Shown: piece by piece, positions 22,751 to 31,518 of the stretch
How positions within the stretch are numbered: position 1 is the first letter of the stretch
Layout: each line of letters opens with the position of its first letter
From: Vibrio profundi
GTDB taxonomy: Bacteria > Pseudomonadota > Gammaproteobacteria > Enterobacterales > Vibrionaceae
Direction of reading: 5' to 3'
Assembly: GCF_005281835.1 (NCBI RefSeq)
Contig: NZ_RZIS01000001.1
Span: 1,004,840-1,068,839, forward strand
Length of the DNA stretch: 64,000 nt
Notes under the pieces: model-generated
What the model saw: the letters and a program-made list of their open reading frames with translations, nothing else
Database searches by the model: none
What the model was told of the DNA's origin: nothing
Made by a program: the position numbers and the translations under genes

Positions 22751-25700
22751 GTACGGCAAAAATAGACAAACATGCGTTAGCTAAGCGCTTTCTACAACTG
22801 GGAAAACCAGAACAAGTAAAGTTTATCGAATTGCTGCAGAGCAAAGGGTTAGACTTTGAGAAACTACCGATTGTTGCTGGTGCAGAGGGGGAGAAGGCGC
22901 CGCTTTCACCAGCGCAGAAACGATTGTGGGACATTTACTGCCTTGATCAAGGCAACAGTGCTTACCATATGTCGGGGGCTTTCAATGTTGTTGGCCAGCT
23001 GGATAAAGTGAAGTTAGAGAGCGTTATTAATCAAGTTCTCCAGCGCCATCAAGTTTTGCGAACCCGCTTTATTACAGAGCAAGATGGAGAAACTTACCAG
23101 CACGTGGACCTTAATAGTGTATTGGTACCTCAATACACGAATGGCCTTGGCTGGTCGACATTACAAATTGAGGAGCATCAACGCTCATTTGTAGTTGCTC
23201 CGTTTGATTTAGCGACCAATTTGCCGATCCGACTGCAGTGTATTCAAACAGAAGAGCATCGCTTTAAGTTACAAATCGTGATGCATCATATTGTTTCTGA
23301 CGGTTGGTCCATTGGCGTGTTTCTAGAAGAACTGATAGCGCTTTATCAGGGCTCGGACCTTCCAAAGTTAGATATTCAATATCGAGATTATTCAAACTGG
23401 CAAACGGCTTTGCTGAATGCGGGTAAAGGACAGCAGCACATTGAATACTGGAAACAAACGCTTGGTGAAGTGACACCAGAGAAGCTGTTTCCATGGTCGG
23501 GAGAAATTAAGCCAAACCAACGACGCCGAGCTGAATCAATTAGTTATGACTTAAGTAGCGTTCAGACTCAAAAATTGAACCAGATAGCACGTCAGCTATC
23601 CATGACTTCTTCCAGCCTTTGGCTAGGGTTATGGCAAGTGGCTTTAGCTAAAGTGACATTGCGCTCTGACATTTCAGTGGGTGTTCCGATGGCGAATCGC
23701 TCTCGTCATGAAGTGTCAAACTTGATCGGGTTCTTTGTTAATACCATGGTGGTTAAGCAAAGTGTTGAGCCTAGTTCGACGGTTGCGGACGTATTGAAGT
23801 CTTCGCACGATAAAGTCATTCAGGCGCAAGAACACCAACTCTTACCGTTTGACCAACTGGTGAATGCGTTAGCGATCAAGCGAGAGGCTGGGGAGACGCC
23901 ACTATTTCAAGTGTTGTTCAATCACCAAAAAGAACTCGCAGGTGACATCCAGCTCGGAAATTCGTTGACGCTATCTGCTGAAGAACAAAAAGGTCAGTTT
24001 GCTTTATTCGATGTGGCGCTGGATATACGTGAGAGTGAAAGCAAAACTCGTGTAGTGCTGACGTATGCAGAGGATCGAATCGATACTTCAATGATGGAAC
24101 GGCTTAATGCAGCGCTTGAATTGTTGGTTGAATCTTTAGATCGTCAGTTAAATTCAGGCGTTGCACAAGTTGAACGATTATCGCAAAGCGAAATCACTCA
24201 GCTTTCCAGCCTTGCCGAGCCAGAAGGCGATTGGCAGTTTATGTCAATCGTCGATTTGATAGCGAAACAAGCAGAATCACAGCCAAACGCAGTCTCGCTT
24301 AAACACCAGAACAACACGTTGAGTTATGCACAACTTGAACTGGCCTCTAACAAGCTTGCCCATCAATTGATTGAAACAGGCGTGAAACGTGATGAACCAA
24401 TAGGTGTCATGTTTGAAAGAAGCTGTGAAATGATTGTTGCGATGATCGCAGTCATGAAGGCGGGTGGGGCGTTTTTACCTTTGGATCCGGATTATCCAAC
24501 GGAACGTTTGGCTTACATGATTCAAGATTCGAAAGCAAAGCTCGTCATCTCTCAAGCCGATTTGGCATCACGTTGGCAAAGAGTGGAAGGCGAGTTTGAG
24601 AGCGCTGAGATCATCCCTCGACCATTTTGGTATGAGGAGCAAATGCGTTTAGGCACTTCAGAGGACGCTGTCGATATCGATTTGTTCGCCGAGCAGTTGG
24701 CTTACATTATTTATACGTCTGGCTCTACAGGTAAACCGAAAGGTGTGATGATCAACCACGAAGGTTTGAGTATGCATGTTCAAACTATCGGTCATCAATA
24801 TGGAATGACACCTCAAGATACGGAGTTACATTTTGCTTCTATTAGTTTTGATGGAGCGGTCGAGCGTTGGACGGTACCGTTAGCATTTGGTTCTAAGCTG
24901 GTGATCCGAGATCAGGGTTTATGGAGCGCAGAGAAAACGTGCGAAGTCCTTCAATCAGAGAGTATTTCTATTGCTTGTTTCCCACCAAGCTATGTGGGGC
25001 CATTACTCGATTGGATAGAACAATCTTCGACTGTATTGAGTGTCCGCTCGTGGACCTTAGGCGGCGAAGCATTTACCGCAGAAACTTACCAGCGATTGCG
25101 ATCGGTTGTAAATCCACCTCGCATTATCAATGGTTATGGTCCGACGGAAACAGTGGTCACCCCAATGATCTGGCGTGCTTACCCTGATGACATTCTGGAG
25201 AGCGCTTATGCGCCGATTGGTAGTCCTGTTGGTGAACGTCGACTTTACGTGTTAGACAATCAACTTAATAAAGTTGGCTTAGGGGATACCGGCGAGCTAT
25301 ACATAGGGGCCGAAGTAGGATTGGCGAGAGGCTATTTAGAACAAGCGTCACTCACGGCAGATCGCTTTGTTCCAGACCCTTTCGTAGGTAACGGTGAACG
25401 AATGTACCGTACTGGCGATCTTGTTCGCTGGAATGATAACGGCGTAATGGAATACATAGGTCGCGCCGACCAACAAATAAAAATTCGTGGATTTAGAGTC
25501 GAACTTGGTGAAATCGAAACACAATTGCAAGCCGTTACTCAAGTTGAACATTGTGTTGTGGCGGCCCATCAAGTCGGCAGTCAAAAGCAGTTGTTTGGAT
25601 ATTTGCAAAGTAGTACGCCAGAGCGGTTTAATCTTGACCAAATCAAAGCTGAGCTTGCTTTGGGCCTACCAGACTACATGGTACCAAGCCAGATAGTGGT

Positions 25701-28134
25701 GTTGGATAAACTTCCTTTAACACCAGCCGGAAAAATTGATAGAAAAGGATTACCGCTACCGAATGCGTCTCAAACTCGCCACAGCGAAGTCGTGGTACCA
25801 CAAACTTCTCAGGAGCAGCTACTCGCGACTATTTGGTGTGAGTTACTTAGCATTAATGAAGTCAGTTGTACGGACAACTTCTTTGCTCTAGGGGGCGACT
25901 CAATTTTGTGTCTGCAAATGGTGAGCAAGGTACGTGTTGCTGGCTTCAATATGACGCCGCAACAGGTATTTGATTCTAAAAACTTAAGTGAACTGGCTAA
26001 GCGTTTAGATATTCATCAGCAAACGATCAATAAAGCACTGACCACAGAAGCATTTGACTTAATGCCTATCCAAGCGCACTTCTTTGCACAAGATTTTGCC
26101 GAGCCAAATCATTGGAATCAGCATGTTTGTGTTGAGCTGAAACAGGCAATGGATACAAAGTGTTTAGCATTGGCAATCCAAGCGTTGGTCGAGCACCATC
26201 CGAGTTTAAGATTGTCGTTTGAACATAGTGGTGAGAAATGGCAGCAGCGATACACCTCATTTGAAACGCGTGAATACCTATGGCAAACCTCTGTTGAAAG
26301 TGATGAGGAGTTTCAGGCTTTTGCTCAAGAAGTCCACCAAAGCATGGATATTGAAAAAGGCCGTTTGATCCAGGCCGGCTACGCGGAAGTGAAGGGGGAG
26401 CCTAGCCGTCTAATATTGGCGATTCATCACTTAGCTGTGGATGGTGTTTCATGGCGCATTTTATTAGATGACTTATGGAAGGCGTATCAACAAGCGTCTG
26501 CTGATCAATCTATTCAATTGCTGCCGATCTCATCAACGTTAGATGAGACAGTTGAAGCTCTAAGCACCTGGTGTGAGTTACGTGAAAATTTATCGATTCA
26601 AGACACTTGGCATTTTGATGTGCTAAGCGAGCCTTTGGCAGAACCCGCTTTGTACCGAGATAAACGTACCTATACGAGCGAGTTGTCAAATTCGTTAACA
26701 CAAAAGCTGCTGAGAAGTACTTTACCGAATTTGGGAGTCGATATTCAGGACGTGTTGATTAGTACTCTTACTTCGGTAATGACGACAGCTGATTCACCAA
26801 ACCTGCACCTTTATCTCGAAGGACATGGGCGTGAGCATTCCGTCTTCCCAGAGCTAGATCTTTCTCGAATGGTAGGTTGGACAACCAGCTTGTTCCCGGT
26901 GAATACCCAATTTGAATCAGACGCTAAAACATTACTTAACCAAACTGCGGAACGCCTGTCACGCATCAAACCAGATGGTGGCATAAGCTATGGCACGAGA
27001 TACACAAACGATGATTGGAAAGCGTCTGACTTTGCTCAGTTGACCTTCAATTATTTAGGCCAGTATTCCGACGACAGCTTTGCCCACTGGTGCACTCCTA
27101 TCGAAAATGGCGGTAGCGCACAATCACCAATGAACACTATGTTGACCCCATTAGTAGTGAACGCTCAAATTGTGTCTGGGAAGCTGAGCTTATCGTGGGA
27201 ATTTGCGAGCACTCATTATGGTGATGGGGATATAGAACAACTCGCTGATAGATATTTAGAGTCGTTATCGGACTTTATTAGTGCTCAAAGCGCGAGCAAA
27301 GAAGTGCATGCGGATCCCAAGTTAGTCGAACTCATGAATCAAAACGTAACTCAGTATGACCCTGTGTTTTGTATCCACCCAGTAACAGGTCGTGTAACGG
27401 GGTATCAAAAGTTAGCGCAGAAGCTCTCTGGGGAGCGAGCGGTTTACGGCATACAGTCGAAAAGCTTTGTATATGACAATGTATTTGATGAGTCATTTAG
27501 CCAGATGGCGGATGTTTATTTCAAAACAATTAAGCAGATTCAACCTAAAGGGCCTTACTCGCTTGTCGGCTGGTCATTAGGTGGGGCACTTGTACAAGAG
27601 CTAGTCGCGCGTTTTGAGCAGGCTGGCGATAGAGTCGCGTTTGCTGGCTTACTGGATTGTTATGTTCCCGGAACGGAGATAGCAGAAGACCAATGGGACT
27701 CACCAGATGCGAAAGCGAAATTGTTAGAGCACCTTTCTATGCTGTTAGGGGATCTGTCTACTGAACAAGGTGACAGCTGCCTTGAGCTCTTGAATGCAGC
27801 GTCTCCACCTCATTGGCCGTCGGCATTTAATGCATGGCTCGATCAAAATAACTTTGATTCCTATATGGCGGAAAATGCGAAGCAGATGCTGTTCAGTTGG
27901 GCGGTAGAGCAGCACATGCGTGCTTTGTGCAAAGGGTACCAATTACCGAAGGTCAATACTGAACTTTATGCATGGTGGGCAGGACAGCCAGTTGGTCGTA
28001 GCAACTTGTTATCTTCTGAGCTAACTAAAATTAACACACTTCAAGTGTCGGCGACGATCGATACGGATCATTTAGGGATTGTCCAAAATTCCGAAGTTAT
28101 TGAATTTCTAAATCAATATTTAGCTAATCAATAA
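22747..28134 (+). CDS. NRPS 2, terminal module (C-A-T-E-TE)
   Basis: A 1795-residue terminating synthetase, translationally coupled to NRPS 1 by ATGA. Approximate domains: C4 55-480 (HHIVSDGW at 180), A4 500-1000, T4 with Ser about 1052, E4 1100-1515 (HHLAVDGVSW), thioesterase 1537-1795 with GWSLGG (Ser about 1610). The A4 code reads DGECWLGVTK, identical to A2, so the last residue is probably the same hydroxyornithine derivative as in module 2. E4 predicts a D configuration. The TE should release the lipopeptide, probably as a free acid. Much of A4 is strikingly similar to A1 and A2, suggesting module duplication. Confidence 0.95.
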   Translation: MSTAKIDKHALAKRFLQLGKPEQVKFIELLQSKGLDFEKLPIVAGAEGEKAPLSPAQKRLWDIYCLDQGNSAYHMSGAFNVVGQLDKVKLESVINQVLQRHQVLRTRFITEQDGETYQHVDLNSVLVPQYTNGLGWSTLQIEEHQRSFVVAPFDLATNLPIRLQCIQTEEHRFKLQIVMHHIVSDGWSIGVFLEELIALYQGSDLPKLDIQYRDYSNWQTALLNAGKGQQHIEYWKQTLGEVTPEKLFPWSGEIKPNQRRRAESISYDLSSVQTQKLNQIARQLSMTSSSLWLGLWQVALAKVTLRSDISVGVPMANRSRHEVSNLIGFFVNTMVVKQSVEPSSTVADVLKSSHDKVIQAQEHQLLPFDQLVNALAIKREAGETPLFQVLFNHQKELAGDIQLGNSLTLSAEEQKGQFALFDVALDIRESESKTRVVLTYAEDRIDTSMMERLNAALELLVESLDRQLNSGVAQVERLSQSEITQLSSLAEPEGDWQFMSIVDLIAKQAESQPNAVSLKHQNNTLSYAQLELASNKLAHQLIETGVKRDEPIGVMFERSCEMIVAMIAVMKAGGAFLPLDPDYPTERLAYMIQDSKAKLVISQADLASRWQRVEGEFESAEIIPRPFWYEEQMRLGTSEDAVDIDLFAEQLAYIIYTSGSTGKPKGVMINHEGLSMHVQTIGHQYGMTPQDTELHFASISFDGAVERWTVPLAFGSKLVIRDQGLWSAEKTCEVLQSESISIACFPPSYVGPLLDWIEQSSTVLSVRSWTLGGEAFTAETYQRLRSVVNPPRIINGYGPTETVVTPMIWRAYPDDILESAYAPIGSPVGERRLYVLDNQLNKVGLGDTGELYIGAEVGLARGYLEQASLTADRFVPDPFVGNGERMYRTGDLVRWNDNGVMEYIGRADQQIKIRGFRVELGEIETQLQAVTQVEHCVVAAHQVGSQKQLFGYLQSSTPERFNLDQIKAELALGLPDYMVPSQIVVLDKLPLTPAGKIDRKGLPLPNASQTRHSEVVVPQTSQEQLLATIWCELLSINEVSCTDNFFALGGDSILCLQMVSKVRVAGFNMTPQQVFDSKNLSELAKRLDIHQQTINKALTTEAFDLMPIQAHFFAQDFAEPNHWNQHVCVELKQAMDTKCLALAIQALVEHHPSLRLSFEHSGEKWQQRYTSFETREYLWQTSVESDEEFQAFAQEVHQSMDIEKGRLIQAGYAEVKGEPSRLILAIHHLAVDGVSWRILLDDLWKAYQQASADQSIQLLPISSTLDETVEALSTWCELRENLSIQDTWHFDVLSEPLAEPALYRDKRTYTSELSNSLTQKLLRSTLPNLGVDIQDVLISTLTSVMTTADSPNLHLYLEGHGREHSVFPELDLSRMVGWTTSLFPVNTQFESDAKTLLNQTAERLSRIKPDGGISYGTRYTNDDWKASDFAQLTFNYLGQYSDDSFAHWCTPIENGGSAQSPMNTMLTPLVVNAQIVSGKLSLSWEFASTHYGDGDIEQLADRYLESLSDFISAQSASKEVHADPKLVELMNQNVTQYDPVFCIHPVTGRVTGYQKLAQKLSGERAVYGIQSKSFVYDNVFDESFSQMADVYFKTIKQIQPKGPYSLVGWSLGGALVQELVARFEQAGDRVAFAGLLDCYVPGTEIAEDQWDSPDAKAKLLEHLSMLLGDLSTEQGDSCLELLNAASPPHWPSAFNAWLDQNNFDSYMAENAKQMLFSWAVEQHMRALCKGYQLPKVNTELYAWWAGQPVGRSNLLSSELTKINTLQVSATIDTDHLGIVQNSEVIEFLNQYLANQ

Positions 28135-28149
28135 TTTATATATAAATAC

Positions 28150-28202
28150 TCATTAACGAAATGTTTCATTTTTGAAATAACATTGGTAGACTTCGTTAAT
28201 GA
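28150..28202. repeat. Long inverted repeat between NRPS 2 and receptor gene
   Basis: TCATTAACGAA (28150-28160) is perfectly inverted at 28192-28202 (11 bp each), and the interior can also pair (AATGTT with AACATT). It ends 10 bp before the Fur-like box. It could be the 3' hairpin of the NRPS mRNA or part of the receptor promoter. Confidence 0.6.
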
Positions 28203-28211
28203 ATAAATGGC

Positions 28212-28230
28212 AATGATAACTATTATCGTT
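28212..28230. promoter_or_regulatory. Fur-box-like site upstream of TonB-dependent receptor
   Basis: AATGATAACTATTATCGTT matches 15 of 17 fixed positions of an AATGANAATNATTNTCATT-type pattern. A partly overlapping half-site (GTCATTATTA) follows. It is about 50 bp before the receptor start. Confidence 0.75.
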
Positions 28231-28282
28231 GTCATTATTATTTTTATTATAAAAGGTTCATAGCCGAACGAAGGAGAATTAT

Positions 28283-30496
28283 ATGAATCGGCACTTTATG
28301 CGTACCCCAACAGCCTTGGCGGTCGCTTTAGTTTTGGCGTCGGGATTTGCCCAAGCAAATGAAGAAGAAACAGTAGTAGTGGTTGGTCAACAGCTAGAAG
28401 ATAGCTCAGTAGGGCCTGATTTTAGTTACCTTGGTCAGAAGAGTCGTACGGCTACCAAGACAGATGTGGCGATCAGTGAGACTCCTCGTGCGGTATCAAT
28501 TGTTACTCGTGAACAAATGGACGATCGCGCCTCAATTAGTATTGCAGATGCGCTGCAGTACACACCAAGTATTCAAGCGAATTACTTCGGTGAAGATAAC
28601 AAACAAGATTGGTTTGTTATTCGTGGTTTTAAGCAAGCGAATAGTGGCTTGTATCAAGATGGTACAAGACTGTACTCTTCAGGCTTTTATAGCTGGCAGA
28701 TCGACCCATTCGGTCTTGAACGTGTAGAAATCCTTCGTGGTCCTGGCTCTGCTTTGTATGGTCAAACTCCTCCGGGCGGCGTAATCAATGTCGTCAGCAA
28801 ACGCCCTCAATTTGATGGTGGTTCAGGTCAGTTCTCAGCCGAGTTTGGCACTGATGATCGTAAACAGATTAGCTTAGATGTGAATTCTGAAGTTAATGAA
28901 AAAATGGCGTTTCGATTGCAGGCGCTCGGTCGTAAAAATGGTAGCCGTGTAGATGGCGTAGAAGCTGAGCGTATCTTCATTGCACCTTCTTTAGCATACA
29001 AGTTTACCGATGATACAAAAGTCACGTTACTAACAAGCTACCAAAAAGACGATTCCGATCCTTACCTGCAATTCCTACCGATGGAAGGGACGCTAACTTC
29101 AAACGAAAATGGCAAGATTAGCGACAGTACTGCGGTGGGTAATCCTGATTGGGAAACGTTTGAGCGTGAGCAACTTTCTTTAGGTTATGAGTTTGAACAT
29201 CACTTTAGTGACCGTACCTACTTCATGCAGAATGCTCGTTACAGCAAGATGGATATTAACCTTCGCCAAATCTATTCTCTTGGTTATGCGAAGGACAATG
29301 GTTTGGGCGCATATGATCCGAATAATACATCTATCGTTCGTGGTGCATCCACAGAAGAAGGAACGTCTGATGCATTCAATATTGACAATCGAGTCGTGCA
29401 TAACTTCAAAACGGGTGTCGTTGAACATACGCTATTAACTGGCTTTGATTACCAAAGTATTGATATTGATAGTAAAGACTTTGCATCTGATCCTCTTGTT
29501 GCTGATGGAAATAGCACGATTACCCATCCACTTCTAGGTAACATACCTAATCCACTGTTTGACGTTTTTAACCCGACCTATACAAATAATATTGTATTGC
29601 TCGATTCAAGCTTTAGCGTTGTAGATGATTCAGATCGCCAAACCACCAAGACTAAAAACAATCAGCTAGGCTTGTACGTTCAAGACCAAATGATGATTGC
29701 TCGCAAGTGGGCAGTACAAGTCGGTGTACGTTACGACGATTCAACGAATGAAACGCATAACACTTCAACTGATGCTAAAACTAAAGTTGATAATGAAGAA
29801 TGGACGACGAATCTAGGTGTAGCTTACCTAATGGACAGTGGTTTCACTCCTTACGCAAGTTATGCTCAGTCTTTTAACCCAATTATTCAATTAGATCAGA
29901 ATGGCGATCCAGCTAAACCGGAACGTGGTGAGCAATTTGAGGTTGGCTTGAAATACCAGCCGCGCAGCTTTGATGGTTATTTTAACGTCGCAGCATTTGA
30001 AGTTTCGAAAGAGAACTTAGCTCGTACTGTTGGTAATGAACTGACTCAAATTGGCGAAGTGCGCAACCGTGGTCTTGAACTTGAAGCCGTAGCTAATGTT
30101 TCAGAGGCGTTAACATTGATCGGTAACGTGTCATTTATTGATTCAGAAATTACTGCAGATTCAACAAGTGAAAACGTGGGTAATACTCCGTCACAAATTG
30201 CGGACCAACTTGCATCGGCATGGGCAAATTACCGCTTCTTTGATGGTGCGCTTGATGGCCTAACAATTGGTGCAGGCGCTCGTTATGTGGGTGAATCATA
30301 CGCCGACAACACAGAGACTAACGTTGTTCCTTCTTACACTTTATTTGACGCAACCGTGAGCTACAGAATCGAAGATTACAAGTTCCAAGTTGCTGCTAAG
30401 AACTTAGCGGATAAAGAATACGTGGCTACGTGTGATTTCTACTGTTTCTATGGCGATCGTCGTAACGTTATCGCGAGCGTAACTTATGACTGGTAG
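28283..30496 (+). CDS. TonB-dependent ferric-siderophore receptor
   Basis: A 737-residue outer-membrane receptor. Residues 1-25 form a signal peptide with likely cleavage after AQA. A TonB-box-like EETVVVVG follows, then the plug domain (about 40-170, with TPRAVSIVTREQMDD and GPGSALYGQTPPGGVINVVSKRP) and a beta-barrel ending in an aromatic residue (VTYDW). AAGGAG precedes the ATG. It resembles FhuE/FoxA-type hydroxamate receptors. A Fur-like box upstream and flanking biosynthesis genes indicate that it imports the siderophore made by this cluster. Its last codons overlap the start of the acetyltransferase gene. Confidence 0.94.
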   Translation: MNRHFMRTPTALAVALVLASGFAQANEEETVVVVGQQLEDSSVGPDFSYLGQKSRTATKTDVAISETPRAVSIVTREQMDDRASISIADALQYTPSIQANYFGEDNKQDWFVIRGFKQANSGLYQDGTRLYSSGFYSWQIDPFGLERVEILRGPGSALYGQTPPGGVINVVSKRPQFDGGSGQFSAEFGTDDRKQISLDVNSEVNEKMAFRLQALGRKNGSRVDGVEAERIFIAPSLAYKFTDDTKVTLLTSYQKDDSDPYLQFLPMEGTLTSNENGKISDSTAVGNPDWETFEREQLSLGYEFEHHFSDRTYFMQNARYSKMDINLRQIYSLGYAKDNGLGAYDPNNTSIVRGASTEEGTSDAFNIDNRVVHNFKTGVVEHTLLTGFDYQSIDIDSKDFASDPLVADGNSTITHPLLGNIPNPLFDVFNPTYTNNIVLLDSSFSVVDDSDRQTTKTKNNQLGLYVQDQMMIARKWAVQVGVRYDDSTNETHNTSTDAKTKVDNEEWTTNLGVAYLMDSGFTPYASYAQSFNPIIQLDQNGDPAKPERGEQFEVGLKYQPRSFDGYFNVAAFEVSKENLARTVGNELTQIGEVRNRGLELEAVANVSEALTLIGNVSFIDSEITADSTSENVGNTPSQIADQLASAWANYRFFDGALDGLTIGAGARYVGESYADNTETNVVPSYTLFDATVSYRIEDYKFQVAAKNLADKEYVATCDFYCFYGDRRNVIASVTYDW

Positions 30497-31463
30497 CAAC
30501 CAGCCAACGAACACTCTGCCTCATGGGCAGAGTGTTAATCACTCCTATAACCAAGATATCTATAGTGTCGAAATTGGTTCGGGTACGGCTGAAATTACTC
30601 GCGACACTGATCAATACTGGCAGCTCACTCAATTTACCGTTTCTTCTCAAGATGCTTTATCTGCCTTGGCTTTGCTGTTTACGGCTAATAAGTCGATTCG
30701 CACTATTGAAGTCGGCCAATTGGAATGTGATGCGCTTGCTCCGCTTGTTTACCTTTCATCTGAAGGTCTACGTGTTATTTGGCGAGAGACCTTAATGCAG
30801 GTTCCTGAGTTATGGTTGAAAACCAAACCCAAAAGCATTTTCCCTCATAAGCAAATTCTCGATCAGGCTGGGTATCATCCTGCTCGTTCGCAGCCATTAC
30901 AAGGCGAACTTTATCGTCGCTATATTCCAGAGCTAAACGCTGAAATCTCGTTACTGGGATTAGAAGTGGATAAGCATCTAGAGTATTTCAATAAATGGCA
31001 AAACAACGAACGAGTCGCGCTTTTTTGGGAACAAAAAGGGTCTTTAGAAGAGCATAAAGCGTACTTAGAAGAGCAGGTTAAAAACAACAAGAATCAATTA
31101 CTGATTGTGTGTTTGGACAATCAGCCTTTTGCGTATATCGAAGTGTATTGGACCAAAGAGGATCGTATTGCTCCCTATTACTTTGCAGGGGATTACGATC
31201 GCGGTATTCATATGTTGGTTGGCGAAGAAAGTCATCGTGGAGCACATAAAGTTGACGCTTGGTTACCGTCCGTTTGTCACTTTATTTATTTGTCGGACCC
31301 AAGAACTGAAAAAATCGTAAGTGAGCCGAGAGCTGACAACGACAAGATGATCGGATACCTAAAAAAATACGGCTTTGCCAAAATTAAAGAGTTTGAGTTT
31401 CCCCATAAACGGGCTGCTCTAATGTGTCAGTTGAAAGATAGTTTTTTCAGTAACGAGTTCTGA
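30486..31463 (+). CDS. IucB-like N-hydroxyornithine/lysine acetyltransferase
   Basis: A 325-residue GNAT-fold acetyltransferase close to IucB in length and motifs: LYRRYIPEL, the FWEQKGSLEEHKAYLE block, FAYIEVYWTKEDRI, DRGIHMLVGEESHRGAH and the C-terminal FDFPHKR-like FEFPHKR. IucB acetylates N6-hydroxylysine; here the neighbouring N-monooxygenase and NRPS predict acetylation of N5-hydroxyornithine. The start overlaps the receptor stop (ATGACTGGTAG), so translation is probably coupled. No better start exists before residue 97. A strong hairpin lies within codons 9-17. Acyl specificity (acetyl versus other) is inferred. Confidence 0.9.
   Translation: MTGSNQPTNTLPHGQSVNHSYNQDIYSVEIGSGTAEITRDTDQYWQLTQFTVSSQDALSALALLFTANKSIRTIEVGQLECDALAPLVYLSSEGLRVIWRETLMQVPELWLKTKPKSIFPHKQILDQAGYHPARSQPLQGELYRRYIPELNAEISLLGLEVDKHLEYFNKWQNNERVALFWEQKGSLEEHKAYLEEQVKNNKNQLLIVCLDNQPFAYIEVYWTKEDRIAPYYFAGDYDRGIHMLVGEESHRGAHKVDAWLPSVCHFIYLSDPRTEKIVSEPRADNDKMIGYLKKYGFAKIKEFEFPHKRAALMCQLKDSFFSNEF
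30510..30536 (+). promoter_or_regulatory. Perfect 11-bp hairpin at receptor/acetyltransferase junction
   Basis: AACACTCTGCC (30510-30520) and GGCAGAGTGTT (30526-30536) flank a 5-nt loop. It begins 13 bp after the receptor stop and lies inside the acetyltransferase reading frame. There is no T-run, so attenuation, mRNA processing or stabilisation is more likely than full termination. Confidence 0.6.
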
Positions 31464-31518
31464 GAAGACGTGTCGGAATAGGGTGCCTTGCATCTAAAAT
31501 ATAATAATGAGGTTAAAA

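Noticed and set aside
22386..22934. 182-residue minus-strand ORF over the NRPS 1/NRPS 2 junction
   Set aside because: It lies over a T domain and the next C domain on the other strand; no ribosome-binding site or motif.
13780..24800. Repeated blocks in NRPS genes as a repeat array
   Set aside because: They are homologous A-domain segments in frame, not spacer-repeat or mobile structure.
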